Of a stretch of DNA of 37,390 nucleotides, positions 7,966 through 15,814 are shown piece by piece (position 1 is the stretch's first letter; each line of letters begins with the position of its first letter). Under the pieces are notes generated by a model. That model ran no database searches and was not told where the DNA came from. It worked only from the letters and a program-made list of their open reading frames with translations. This DNA is from Nitrososphaeria archaeon (GTDB taxonomy: Archaea > Thermoproteota > Nitrososphaeria > Nitrososphaerales > Nitrosopumilaceae), in contig RHCX01000005.1 of NCBI GenBank assembly GCA_010028495.1, forward strand, positions 1 to 37,390, written 5' to 3'. Both the position numbers and the translations under genes were made by a program.

Positions 7966-8345
7966 ACAATACTTTTTACTTTTCTTGTTATCTCTTCTAT
8001 GGACTTTGTGCTAGGGTTCACGGAAACATAGTAGATTACATTTCCCTTTTGAATGCAAATGATGTTTGCATTTTTGTGTTTTAGTATGATGTGATCTAGT
8101 GCGCCAAATGCCTTTGCCTGGGAATGACGCAAAGTCATTAAATTTGACACAATAAAGAATTCATTTTTTGCAGATTCTGGAGAAAGTAACGGCTTGAGCC
8201 CGGGTTGGATTATTCCAGTTAGAGTCCTGCCAAACTCGTTAATCACTCCGGCATAGCGGATTGATTTCGATATTTGCAGAATCTTTTGGCAGTCCTTTCT
8301 ATATTGAATGATGGATTCTTTCCATTTTTGTTCTGGAGTTTTCAA
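7962..8345 (-). CDS. Lineage protein resembling DUF6659-type (roadblock-like) proteins
   Basis: 127 residues. After a helical N-terminus the motif I-R-Y-A-G-V-I-N-E-F-G-R-T-L-T-G (from residue about 29) resembles a thaumarchaeal family annotated DUF6659, which has a profilin/roadblock-like strand order. A central helix carries L-R-H-S-Q-A-K-A-F-G, and the strands I-C-I-Q-K-G-N-V-I-Y-Y-V-S-V close the domain. A signalling or scaffold role is possible because roadblock-like proteins often partner GTPases, but nothing nearby supports that. Family assignment is from memory of the motif. Convergent with the VOC gene by a 4-bp stop overlap. Confidence 0.65.
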   Translation of the reverse strand: MKTPEQKWKESIIQYRKDCQKILQISKSIRYAGVINEFGRTLTGIIQPGLKPLLSPESAKNEFFIVSNLMTLRHSQAKAFGALDHIILKHKNANIICIQKGNVIYYVSVNPSTKSIEEITRKVKSIV

Positions 8346-8384
8346 TGATTATTTTTGTGGTTCTAAAGTTAAAAAGAGTTTGTC

Positions 8385-8750
8385 TTAGACTTTTTTGTTC
8401 TTGAATGACTCAATTCGCTTTTTGAGCTCAGCATTTTCTAGTCGTAGTTTGTTAAGCTCTTGCTTGTCCGCATAATCGGTTGCCATTTTATACGACATTG
8501 GATGGCCTGGTGCAAACATTGATGCATTCATGTCCAAAAGGCCTGATGCGTGTTTTAGATACATTTTGTTAAAGTCGTTGATTCTTCCGGTAAATCCAGG
8601 ATTGTCTGCAATCATTTTCTCTTTTAGTTTGGCAGGTCCCATTGGGGCTGTCATTCCTGGTGGATACCTCAATGGTGCAAATGGGCTCAGGCTGAATCCT
8701 AATGGATAGCCGTGCATCTCCATAAACGCCTTGATTTGAGTCTCTTCCAT
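8385..8750 (-). CDS. Hypothetical protein with C-terminal coiled coil
   Basis: 121 residues, family not recognised. Residues about 15-60 are rich in Pro, Gly and Met (P-F-A-P-L-R-Y-P-P-G-M-T-A-P-M) and probably poorly ordered. Residues about 90-118 (K-Q-E-L-N-K-L-R-L-E-N-A-E-L-K-K-R-I) have a clear heptad pattern and should form a short coiled coil, so the protein likely oligomerises. A possible 42-codon reading frame ends 9 bp upstream on the same strand. The ATG at 8750 follows an A-rich stretch rather than a clear Shine-Dalgarno site. Confidence 0.65.
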   Translation of the reverse strand: MEETQIKAFMEMHGYPLGFSLSPFAPLRYPPGMTAPMGPAKLKEKMIADNPGFTGRINDFNKMYLKHASGLLDMNASMFAPGHPMSYKMATDYADKQELNKLRLENAELKKRIESFKNKKV

Positions 8751-8759
8751 GGTTTTTTG

Positions 8760-8888
8760 CTATCTGAAACAGTATTTTTGCTTTGGCATTAGGCGTGAGA
8801 TATACTGCAATGTCAAGTGCGGGTCATTTTTTATCAAATTGAGCTGATCGCAGATCCTTATAGCGATCAGAGATCGGAGGCCAGACAT
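8760..8888 (-). CDS. Possible 42-residue small protein
   Basis: An ATG at 8888 opens a 42-codon frame with protein-like character: S-L-I-A-I-R-I-C-D-Q-L-N-L-I-K, then H-L-T-L-Q-Y-I-S-R-L-M, then a basic K-Q-K-Y-C-F-R end. It stops 9 bp before the coiled-coil gene, so the two could be co-transcribed. Against it: its ATG shares the CATG at 8886-8889 with the opposite-strand microprotein start, no TATA box is visible at the right distance, and it runs through that gene's promoter. It may be a chance frame. Confidence 0.3.
   Translation of the reverse strand: MSGLRSLIAIRICDQLNLIKNDPHLTLQYISRLMPKQKYCFR
8844..8870. promoter_or_regulatory. Inverted repeat flanking a TATA-like box
   Basis: CTGATCGC (8844-8851) and GCGATCAG (8863-8870) are perfect inverted 8-mers. 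The 11-bp spacer holds CCTTATA, about 27 nt before the ATG at 8887. Placement over the core promoter suits a repressor site. The same bases lie within the doubtful opposite-strand frame, so the symmetry may be fortuitous. Confidence 0.4.
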
Positions 8889-9027
8889 GAAGCTAAAGCA
8901 CTGTATCAAGTGCAAGAAAAACATCAGTATGGGTGAGCTACACAAAATTGTAATGTACGTGGTTGCGGAAAAATTCACTGACCATCATTATGAGCACATC
9001 GAGTGCCCTGACAAGTTTACAGTCTAA
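8887..9027 (+). CDS. 46-residue cysteine/histidine microprotein
   Basis: A short gene with H-C-I-K-C (Cys6, Cys9) near the N-terminus and D-H-H-Y-E-H-I-E-C (His33, His34, His37, Cys40) near the C-terminus, a plausible single zinc site. It has a TATA-like CTTATA at 8857-8862 and a GGAGG six bases before the ATG, so both leaderless and Shine-Dalgarno initiation are conceivable. Its TAA interlocks (CTAA, 9024-9027) with the stop of the convergent cyclase gene, which supports its being real. No named family recognised. Confidence 0.65.
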   Translation: MKLKHCIKCKKNISMGELHKIVMYVVAEKFTDHHYEHIECPDKFTV

Positions 9028-9830
9028 TCAATGTGAATCCAGACTGGATATAGAGTTCCATCATCTCGGCGGTATTTCCATTCATTGTTCTTCCAGACTG
9101 CCTTTTCAAATCCCGATTGTATCGTAGGATGAATTCTGGAATAAACATCATCTCCAATTAGGATTTGGTTTGCCTTTGCCATGGATTGTATTTTTGCAGC
9201 AATATTCATCACAGGACCAAGAATATCGACGTGGGATTTTTTGGCATCAGAGCCATATCTAACAATCATGTTTTCTCCATAGTCAATTCCAATTTTGACT
9301 GCCAAATCCGGATAGTCATATTGGTTTAGAATTGGGTTGATTCCCTTTTGTATAACAGAAACCATCGACTTTGCACACATTACTGCATTGTCTGCCGGCT
9401 GGAGCTGGCTTTCATCTGCTGGAAAATATCCAATTACTGCATCGCCTACGAATTTTAGTACCAGTCCACCATGATGTCGGATGGTCTGCGCCATTTCTTG
9501 TGCAAAGCACGTGATGATTATTGCAACCTTGTCTTCTGGCAAGTCCAGCGTAATTTGTGTAGAGCCTACCAAGTCCACGTATATTACAACCATTTTCATT
9601 CTGGAAAAGACATTTTTTCTCAGAAACGCATCAGATTCGTCTTCCTGCGGAGAATATTCGTAGCCGCTTTTTAGTGACTTCCAGACCCGATTCTGAGTTT
9701 CTTTGATCATTGTTTCCGAGTCAACGACTCTATCCGAGGATTTTGACAGCATCATGTCGACGACATCATAGCTTTTTTTGGTCTTTTTTGCAACTGGCTT
9801 TTCTGCTGGGGTTTTCTCAGGAGTGCTCAT
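9024..9830 (-). CDS. Class III nucleotidyl (adenylate/guanylate) cyclase
   Basis: 268 residues: a Lys/Pro-rich N-terminus (1-20), a linker, and a class III cyclase domain from about residue 78. Metal ligands are Asp86 (Y-V-D-L-V-G-S-T) and Asp130 (K-F-V-G-D-A-V). Lys126 and Asp202 occupy the purine-specificity positions expected for ATP. Asn209 is present, but the transition-state arginine four residues later is Lys213 (N-I-A-A-K), so activity may be reduced or the protein may have another role. No membrane segment, so cytoplasmic and probably a homodimer. A zinc-ribbon microprotein gene lies 10 bp upstream on the same strand. Confidence 0.88.
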   Translation of the reverse strand: MSTPEKTPAEKPVAKKTKKSYDVVDMMLSKSSDRVVDSETMIKETQNRVWKSLKSGYEYSPQEDESDAFLRKNVFSRMKMVVIYVDLVGSTQITLDLPEDKVAIIITCFAQEMAQTIRHHGGLVLKFVGDAVIGYFPADESQLQPADNAVMCAKSMVSVIQKGINPILNQYDYPDLAVKIGIDYGENMIVRYGSDAKKSHVDILGPVMNIAAKIQSMAKANQILIGDDVYSRIHPTIQSGFEKAVWKNNEWKYRRDDGTLYPVWIHID

Positions 9831-9840
9831 GATACCAGGC

Positions 9841-9969
9841 CTAATCTAGCGGGAAACTCGTAGAGCATTTTGGACATCGTGCTCTTTTTCCTTTATAAGT
9901 AAAGTCATAATATTCGATGATCTCCACATTGCAATTCATGCATAAAAGCTTGCGTAGTGCCAATTCCAA
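9841..9969 (-). CDS. 42-residue zinc-ribbon microprotein upstream of the cyclase
   Basis: A frame from TTG 9969 (alternative TTG 9963) encodes L-R-K-L-L-C-M-N-C-N near the N-terminus and, about 19 residues later, K-R-A-R-C-P-K-C-S near the C-terminus. This C-x2-C...C-x2-C pattern is a textbook zinc ribbon. An in-frame TAA lies three codons upstream. A TTAAATAC-like box (opposite strand of about 9991-9998) lies about 26 nt before TTG 9969. The stop is 10 bp before the cyclase ATG, so the two probably form an operon. It may regulate or partner the cyclase, or bind nucleic acid; that is inference. Confidence 0.68.
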   Translation of the reverse strand: MELALRKLLCMNCNVEIIEYYDFTYKGKRARCPKCSTSFPLD

Positions 9970-9977
9970 GTAAAATT

Positions 9978-10901
9978 ATGCCTATTTTGTATTTAAGAGA
10001 TTGGTACAAAACAGCACTACAAAGCATTAGGATTTTTAGGCTCACAGAGGGCTTGAGTTTTGTGCGCCTAGGCAGCAAATCAAGTGATGAGTTTTTAGGG
10101 GTTTTATCCCAAAAATCGGAGCAGATTAGCCAGTTGTTCCAAAATAGAATCAACTCCATTGTCAAGCCAATACCCATCAAGGTAATGCTTGGCGATACCA
10201 CAATAATAGACCAGAACACATTTGATCCTCAGGCAGTGGCGGACTTTTTTAGTAAGACTCTCAACAATCTAACCCAATGGAAATCGGAAGGAATCACGAC
10301 AACATCAGATGAGGACCTAAGACGTGTCTTTGTCAAATTAGAAATCCCAGTCAAAAACTATACCATTCTTTGGCACATGGCGTTGCAGTATCATGCGTTA
10401 TTGTATTACAAACCGGACAACAAAGTTCCGCTAGTCCAAAAAGAGCTTGCAGAGATTATGGATAATACAATAAACAAGGAAAAAGAACTGGCAGAACTAA
10501 CTGATTCCATGATACGTGAAAGACTGGCGGCGATGGGCCACAAAGACTTGGACGAGCAAAAACTATTTGAGGTGTTATTTGACAATGACAAGCTCCGAGA
10601 TGAGATAACTACAGAGACGGATAAAAAGACAGATTACGATTTTAAGGCAAAGGATCAGAGAAAAAAAGATCTCTTCAAAGAACTCGATAATTTACTTTTA
10701 GAAGCATACACTACAACATCTGTTCTAATTGACGAAAATAGACTGGTCACTGGAGAAGAAGGATGTGTCTGCACATTTGATTTAGATTTTGTCAAGAACA
10801 AGAAAAAAGAGGCACTCTTTGATCCAAAAAGAATAACACCTGAAACAAAACAGGAAATCACCAAAATTTTAGACGACATAGTATTAGCTCTGAGCAATTA
10901 A
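9978..10901 (+). CDS. Hypothetical helical protein, about 307 residues
   Basis: Not recognised. The start could be GTG 9957, but ATG 9978 fits better with the CATAAAAG box at 9941-9948. The N-terminus (Y-K-T-A-L-Q-S-I-R-I-F) is amphipathic. The middle contains W-H-M-A-L-Q-Y-H-A-L-L-Y-Y and a long charged helical stretch (E-K-E-L-A-E-L-T-D-S-M-I-R-E-R-L). Residues about 200-240 are very rich in Lys, Asp and Glu. Near the C-terminus are G-C-V-C-T-F-D-L-D-F and a final helix. No signal peptide or membrane segment, so probably cytoplasmic. Its promoter overlaps that of the divergent zinc-ribbon gene. Confidence 0.7.
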   Translation: MPILYLRDWYKTALQSIRIFRLTEGLSFVRLGSKSSDEFLGVLSQKSEQISQLFQNRINSIVKPIPIKVMLGDTTIIDQNTFDPQAVADFFSKTLNNLTQWKSEGITTTSDEDLRRVFVKLEIPVKNYTILWHMALQYHALLYYKPDNKVPLVQKELAEIMDNTINKEKELAELTDSMIRERLAAMGHKDLDEQKLFEVLFDNDKLRDEITTETDKKTDYDFKAKDQRKKDLFKELDNLLLEAYTTTSVLIDENRLVTGEEGCVCTFDLDFVKNKKKEALFDPKRITPETKQEITKILDDIVLALSN

Positions 10902-10944
10902 AAAATTTTATAACTCACAAAACAATTACGTTAACGAAGATAGC

Positions 10945-10992
10945 CAAAGGAACAATGAACTACAACTAGTTCAAGGGGAGAACGTTCCTTTG
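10945..10992. other. Nested inverted repeats between 10901 and 11131
   Basis: CAAAGGAAC (10945-10953) pairs perfectly with GTTCCTTTG (10984-10992). Within the 30-nt loop, GAACT (10957-10961) pairs with AGTTC (10968-10972). This is the only structure seen in the 229-bp gap before threonine ammonia-lyase. It could be a small RNA, a 5'/3' end structure or a protein-binding site. It is not tRNA-like. Confidence 0.4.
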
Positions 10993-11130
10993 ACTAACTA
11001 TATGCGATCATCGTCATTATATTTAAGATATGTGCGGTTTTTTGTGCCTGTACTATAACAACCCGAATTTTCCCACTTTGTCAATACATACACGAAATTA
11101 AATATACCAAGGAACAGTCGAGCTATTCTA

Positions 11131-12339
11131 TTGAACCCACGATACGAGGAGATTGTAAAGATTAGGAACTCTTATGGAAACGTAGTCCGCAAGACTCCAT
11201 TAGTATATTCAGAGACATTTAGCAAAATGTCCGGCTCCAAAGTTTACATGAAGGCCGAGTTTGCGCAAAAAACTGGCTCATTCAAGCTGAGAGGCCCGTA
11301 TGCAAAGATACGCTCCATGTCTGTATCAGAAAAAAAACATGGAGTCATTGCAGCCTCTGCAGGAAACCATGCACAGGGAGTTGCATATGCGTCAAAACTG
11401 GAAAAAATTCCATGTACAATAGTTATGCCAATCACTGCATCACCTGCCAAAGTAGCTGCGACCAGAGGATATGGTGCCAAGGTAATCTTGGAGGGAATAA
11501 ACTACGATGAGTCATGGGCAAAGGCTCAGCAGATATCAAAAAAGACAGGTGCAAAGATAATCCATGCATTTGATGATCCACAAATCATAGCAGCGAATGG
11601 TGCAATAGGTCTCGAAATACTAGAGGACCTGCCAGATGTAGATGAAATCTATGTGCCAATTGGAGGCGGAGGACTGGCAGCTGGAATTTTGCTTGCAGTC
11701 AAGACAAAAAAGCCAAACGTCAAAGTAATTGGAGTAGAGTCCAAGGCATTCCCTGCAATGAAAAACTCTATCAAAGCAAAAAGACTCCAGGCAGTAAAAG
11801 GCCAGAGAACCATAGCTGATGGAATCGCAGTAAAGATGCCAGGGAAAAACACGTTTAGAATAATTAGTGAGCTAATCGATGATATCGTAACAGTAGACGA
11901 CACACAGATAGTAAAGACAATGTTTTTGCTGATGGAGCGAGCTAAAATGGTAGTCGAGCCAGCAGGCGTAGTTGCATTGGCCTATCTGCTCAATTCCAAG
12001 CCAGCACCAAACAAAAAAGTCGTACCTGTGTTGGGCGGAGGTAATGTAGACATGTATCTTTTAGGACAAATAGTATCCAAAGGATTAGCCACGATGAGCA
12101 GACTGGTCAAGATGTTCATTTTGCTCAAGGACAAGCCTGGAGCGCTAAAGGAAGTAGTAGACGAGATTGCCTCATTGTCGGTCAACATAGTAGAAGTGAC
12201 ACATGACAGACTAAGCTCGGAAATCGATGCAGGTACAGCCGGAGTTACCCTAAGCTTGGAAATGGAAGGAAAAGAACATGCTCAAAAGCTAGTTGCTCAC
12301 CTAAAATCAAAGAATATTCAATTCAAGATTCTTACTTGA
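11131..12339 (+). CDS. ilvA: Threonine ammonia-lyase with C-terminal ACT domain
   Basis: 402 residues, the length of the ACT-containing threonine ammonia-lyases. It converts L-threonine to 2-oxobutanoate and ammonia, feeding isoleucine synthesis or threonine breakdown. The PLP lysine is Lys52 in G-S-F-K-L-R-G; the phosphate-binding G-G-G-G-L motif follows at about residue 178. Residues about 325-402 (L-V-K-M-F-I-L-L-K-D-K-P-G-A-L) are an ACT domain for amino-acid feedback. The TTG start at 11131 lies about 26 nt after a TTAAATATACC box. The 3' end overlaps the convergent purE by 8 bp. Threonine synthase lies 10 kb away in this window. Confidence 0.93.
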   Translation: MNPRYEEIVKIRNSYGNVVRKTPLVYSETFSKMSGSKVYMKAEFAQKTGSFKLRGPYAKIRSMSVSEKKHGVIAASAGNHAQGVAYASKLEKIPCTIVMPITASPAKVAATRGYGAKVILEGINYDESWAKAQQISKKTGAKIIHAFDDPQIIAANGAIGLEILEDLPDVDEIYVPIGGGGLAAGILLAVKTKKPNVKVIGVESKAFPAMKNSIKAKRLQAVKGQRTIADGIAVKMPGKNTFRIISELIDDIVTVDDTQIVKTMFLLMERAKMVVEPAGVVALAYLLNSKPAPNKKVVPVLGGGNVDMYLLGQIVSKGLATMSRLVKMFILLKDKPGALKEVVDEIASLSVNIVEVTHDRLSSEIDAGTAGVTLSLEMEGKEHAQKLVAHLKSKNIQFKILT

Positions 12340-12898
12340 ATTTTTTTGCGACAAACTTTACCAAGCCAGACTTTTTGAGCTCGTCAGATTCTGCGATAAC
12401 AGACAGGTGTTGTCTTTCTTTGAACTTTTTCAACTTGGGTTTTAGCTCGGAAAATTCTATTGATAGGATCTTGACTGCATAAAGGCCGGCGTTAGCAGCT
12501 TTGTTGACACCGACTGTTGCAACTGGTGAGCCATTTGGCATCTCTACTATAGACAATAATGAATCCATTCCGCCAAACGCAGAAAACTTGAATTCTTTTT
12601 TGTCGGATTTGTCATTATACACCATTATTGGAACTGCAACAACTGGAAGTATAGTATGCGATGCAATCATGCCGGGCAGATGTGCAGAGCCACCAGCTCC
12701 CGCAATTATTACTCGGAATTGGTTTTTTTCTGCATACTTTGCATATTCTTCCAATCTGGTTGGAGTACGATGAGCTGAAACAATTTGATCTTCATGCGGT
12801 ATGCCAAAGTCATCTAGAATTTTTGCTGCATTATGCATTATTTTGCTATCAGAGCTAGAACCCATGATGATTCCGACCAGAGGTTTTTTTGGCAACAT
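12332..12898 (-). CDS. purE: N5-carboxyaminoimidazole ribonucleotide mutase
   Basis: 188 residues. PurE interconverts N5-CAIR and CAIR in purine synthesis. Visible signatures are G-I-I-M-G-S-S-S-D near residue 9, V-S-A-H-R-T-P with the catalytic histidine, and I-A-G-A-G-G-S-A-H-L-P-G-M. The C-terminal roughly 25 residues are Lys-rich and longer than in bacterial class I PurE. ATG 12898 (M-L-P-K-K) is chosen over an upstream in-frame start because homology begins there. It is divergent from purK with 81 bp between starts, each with its own TATA-like box, so the pair is probably co-regulated. Confidence 0.94.
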   Translation of the reverse strand: MLPKKPLVGIIMGSSSDSKIMHNAAKILDDFGIPHEDQIVSAHRTPTRLEEYAKYAEKNQFRVIIAGAGGSAHLPGMIASHTILPVVAVPIMVYNDKSDKKEFKFSAFGGMDSLLSIVEMPNGSPVATVGVNKAANAGLYAVKILSIEFSELKPKLKKFKERQHLSVIAESDELKKSGLVKFVAKKFK

Positions 12899-12979
12899 TA
12901 TCTGAAATGAGGGTTTGGCTACTTTTAACAATATCTGATTACGCAACTATTTTTAGTAGAGTGAACAGGACACAAAACA

Positions 12980-14122
12980 ATGAAGGTCTTGGGACTTATC
13001 GGTGGAGGACAGCTTGGAATGATGATTACAGAAGCTGCTCAAAAAATGCAGGATCATATTTCCAAAGTCGTTGTATTAGACCCGACTCCAAATTGCCCCG
13101 CTGCAAAGGTTGGAGCGGAACAAATCGTGGCTGATTTTAAGGATGAAAAGGCGATTTTGGAGCTTGCCGAGCGATGCGATATTGTAACATATGAAATAGA
13201 ATCAGGAAATAGTGAGATCCTAAAAAAAGCAGAATCAAAGGCCATGATAAATCCATCACCCGAAACGCTTCGAATAATCCAGGACAAGTTTTTGCAAAAA
13301 TCATTTCTCTTACAAAATAATCTCCCGGTTCCGGAATTTGTAGAGATAAATTCACTTGATGATCTCAAAGAGAAAATAAAAAAATTCGGCTATCCTACTT
13401 TGCTAAAGGCAAGACGGGATGCATATGATGGGCGAGGAAATTACAAGATAAAATCCCAAGACGATCTAGAAACGGCATACAACACATTTGCAGGAAAACC
13501 AATGATGCTCGAAAAGTTTGTTGATTTCAAGATGGAAGTATCAGTTATTGCTGCAAGAAATACCAAAGGGCAAATCGTAACATACCCACTAGTAGAAAAC
13601 ATTCATGAAAACAACATTCTAAAAATAACAATAGCCCCTGCCAGAGTCTCAGAATCAGTATCAAAACAGGCAGAAAAAATAGCGCATGACACCATGGCAG
13701 TATTACATGGTGCGGGAGTCTTTGGAATAGAGATGTTTGTTACGCAAGACGACAAAATCATTATAAACGAAATTGCACCGCGAGTGCACAATTCAGGCCA
13801 TCATACACTACAATCAAGTCAGACCTCACAGTTTGAACAACACCTAAGGGCAATACTTGGATTAGAATTAGGAAGCACCAAGTTAATCCATCCAACAATA
13901 ATGTACAACATTTTGGGAACCGATGAATTTTCAGGAAGATACAAGATTGCAGATTTTACAGCAGAAAATCTCTATCTGAAAATGTACGGAAAAGAGGAAT
14001 CAAAGCCGCAACGAAAGCTTGGTCATTTCAATCTAGTTGATTCCAATGACACACTTGGAATCAACGGGCTCTTGGAATTACTCGAGTCAATCAAAAAGCA
14101 AATCAAGTTCATCAAAGTTTGA
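12980..14122 (+). CDS. purK: 5-(carboxyamino)imidazole ribonucleotide synthase
   Basis: 380 residues, usual length. An ATP-grasp enzyme that makes N5-CAIR from AIR, bicarbonate and ATP, handing it to PurE. The N-terminal G-L-I-G-G-G-Q-L-G-M-M motif is diagnostic; A-R-R-D-A-Y-D-G-R-G-N is the glycine-rich ATP loop, and I-N-E-I-A-P-R-V-H-N-S-G-H-H is the metal-binding and substrate-binding strand. ATG 12980 lies about 26 nt after a CTATTTTTAG box. With the divergent purE this completes the two-step bacterial-type route from AIR to CAIR. Confidence 0.95.
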   Translation: MKVLGLIGGGQLGMMITEAAQKMQDHISKVVVLDPTPNCPAAKVGAEQIVADFKDEKAILELAERCDIVTYEIESGNSEILKKAESKAMINPSPETLRIIQDKFLQKSFLLQNNLPVPEFVEINSLDDLKEKIKKFGYPTLLKARRDAYDGRGNYKIKSQDDLETAYNTFAGKPMMLEKFVDFKMEVSVIAARNTKGQIVTYPLVENIHENNILKITIAPARVSESVSKQAEKIAHDTMAVLHGAGVFGIEMFVTQDDKIIINEIAPRVHNSGHHTLQSSQTSQFEQHLRAILGLELGSTKLIHPTIMYNILGTDEFSGRYKIADFTAENLYLKMYGKEESKPQRKLGHFNLVDSNDTLGINGLLELLESIKKQIKFIKV

Positions 14123-14183
14123 CCGATTCATCTACAGAATATGGCTCAAACTAATATACCAGTTTTGTAATGATTTCATACCA

Positions 14184-14999
14184 ATGCAGAACAGGGATGA
14201 GTTAATCACCATGCTAAAGCATTTTGATCTGGATGACATTGACGCCCAGATGTATCTCGGACTACTCCAAGTGGGACCATTATCTGTTGGAAACATATCT
14301 GCGAAACTGGATATTGAGCGAGGCAAAGCATATCGAGCTTTGGAAAAGCTTCGAAGTTTGGGCCTAATCACTACAACCATGACAAATCCCATAATCTGCA
14401 AACCAGTCGAACCACGTGAAGGTTTAACCAATATCATTCAAAGAAAGGAAAATGAGTTTATCACAATGCAAAAGCTGGCAACAAAGCTGAGCGATGATCT
14501 CAAAGATGTTACCAGAAAGCAAACCCCGACTGAGGCTGCAAGTGTCTCAGTAATACAAGGAAGGCACAACATCTATTCCAGAATAGGAAAGCTGTTCTCT
14601 GATTCAGAGTCTATAATTTATCTTGTAACAACTGCAAAAGACCTAATTCGAATGTATCACACATCGATTCCAGAAAAAATCAAAATGTGCAAGACAAACG
14701 GCGGTACTGTACGAATTGTAACCGACACTGAAGAGCCAGAAGTCATCTCAATCATTACAAAACTAGGAGCATCTGAAATCAGAATAGGAAAGCTGCCATC
14801 AAAAAGCAGAATGGTAGTAGAAGAAGCAAAACACCTCATCATGTCTGGCGGGATAAACGAATCAATGGATATGAATGATGATGGAGATTCTGTCCTCGAC
14901 AGTAATTCAATAGAAATGGTTGAAAACATGTACAGTCTTTGTGAGCATTTGTGGAAAAAATCAAAGACTCTGGAACCAATTAAAAAGATAGCAAAGTGA
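14184..14999 (+). CDS. TrmB-family transcriptional regulator
   Basis: 271 residues. The N-terminal 80 residues form a winged helix of the TrmB type: D-A-Q-M-Y-L-G-L-L-Q-V-G-P-L-S-V-G-N-I-S, then I-E-R-G-K-A-Y-R-A-L-E-K-L as recognition helix. A helical dimerisation stretch follows (about 90-125), then a PLD-like C-terminal domain beginning V-S-V-I-Q-G-R-H-N-I-Y-S-R-I. TrmB proteins usually sense sugars or other metabolites; the ligand here is unknown. ATG 14184 is preferred because CTAATATACC (14151-14160) lies about 26 nt upstream; longer in-frame starts would overlap purK. No target operator was identified. Confidence 0.85.
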   Translation: MQNRDELITMLKHFDLDDIDAQMYLGLLQVGPLSVGNISAKLDIERGKAYRALEKLRSLGLITTTMTNPIICKPVEPREGLTNIIQRKENEFITMQKLATKLSDDLKDVTRKQTPTEAASVSVIQGRHNIYSRIGKLFSDSESIIYLVTTAKDLIRMYHTSIPEKIKMCKTNGGTVRIVTDTEEPEVISIITKLGASEIRIGKLPSKSRMVVEEAKHLIMSGGINESMDMNDDGDSVLDSNSIEMVENMYSLCEHLWKKSKTLEPIKKIAK

Positions 15000-15139
15000 C
15001 CTGAAAAGGAAAGATCATGCTGGCATACATTATGAACTGCCAAATATATCATAATTTGCCACAAAAACTGCCTAGTTTTGTATATGATGTTCAAAAAACA
15101 CAAACTCGCCATTAAATCCAAAACATATCAAATGACATC

Positions 15140-15814
15140 ATGGAATTAGAAGTGATTAGAATCACACTAGCTGCAAGCATGCTTGGAATTGCCTGTGTAT
15201 CAGATATCAAAAAGCGAGAGATCAGCGATGTGATATGGATTGTTTTTGGCGCAATCGCTACAATTCTGATTCCATTTAGTCAGGACATGACGAATGATCT
15301 CATCAAAATAGGAATCGCGCTAATCATAGCACCAATTGCAATAATAATCTGGAGATTTGGATTGTTTGGTGGAGCAGACGCATTTGCGCTCATAGTCCTA
15401 GCAGGATTAGCCCCAAGTGTTACATTATCTGATGATACCATAACACCATTTACCACATTGACCAATGCAGTGATACTATCCACAGTACCAATGATTGTTA
15501 ATTTGTCCAGAAATGCAATACTATTAGCAAAAGGTCAAGACATCTTTCAAGGATTCAATGAAACAAAATCAAAAAGAATGTTGGCCATGTTAATCGGATA
15601 CAGGGCAAAGAATCCAAGATTTGGATTCTCAATAGAACAACATCAAGGTAACAACAAAAAGTTAAGCCTTGCTCTACAGCATGCAGAATATGCCGAGTTT
15701 TGCAACACAGAAGACACTTGGATCACGCCAGGCATACCATATATGATATTCATCGCGGCAGGATTTGCAATACAATTGTTCTACGGGGATATTTTGTTTA
15801 GATTCTGGACTTAG
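15140..15814 (+). CDS. Type IV prepilin / preflagellin peptidase (A24 family)
   Basis: 224 residues with about six membrane segments. It is expected to cleave class III signal peptides of archaellins and type IV pilins. The two catalytic aspartates are Asp22 (C-V-S-D-I-K-K-R-E-I) and Asp80 in F-G-G-A-D, the archaeal version of the GxGD motif. The loop at about 130-185 is cytoplasmic and basic. The C-terminus carries W-I-T-P-G-I-P-Y before the last membrane helix. No pilin or archaellum genes are in the window. Its TAG interlocks with the stop of the convergent regulator (TTAG, 15811-15814). Confidence 0.88.
   Translation: MELEVIRITLAASMLGIACVSDIKKREISDVIWIVFGAIATILIPFSQDMTNDLIKIGIALIIAPIAIIIWRFGLFGGADAFALIVLAGLAPSVTLSDDTITPFTTLTNAVILSTVPMIVNLSRNAILLAKGQDIFQGFNETKSKRMLAMLIGYRAKNPRFGFSIEQHQGNNKKLSLALQHAEYAEFCNTEDTWITPGIPYMIFIAAGFAIQLFYGDILFRFWT

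Noticed and set aside
9862-9885. AGAGCA...TGCTCT hairpin ahead of the cyclase, considered as a 5' leader structure
   Set aside because: It falls inside the zinc-ribbon microprotein's codons around its second Cys pair and is only 6 bp long.
10945-10992. Possible tRNA or intron-containing tRNA
   Set aside because: No acceptor stem, anticodon arm or CCA-adjacent T-arm could be folded; only two nested stems.
14037-14183. Longer TrmB start overlapping purK
   Set aside because: The extra 49 residues are low-complexity Ser/Lys from the purK 3' end in another frame, and a TATA box at 14151-14160 points to ATG 14184.
15017-15115. 32-codon plus-strand frame between the TrmB gene and the prepilin peptidase
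   Set aside because: One cysteine, no motif, no coupling to neighbours and no well-placed promoter; looks like chance.
14657-15121. 154-codon minus-strand frame opposite the TrmB gene
   Set aside because: Lies mostly over the regulator's coding region, with no recognisable motif and no promoter.
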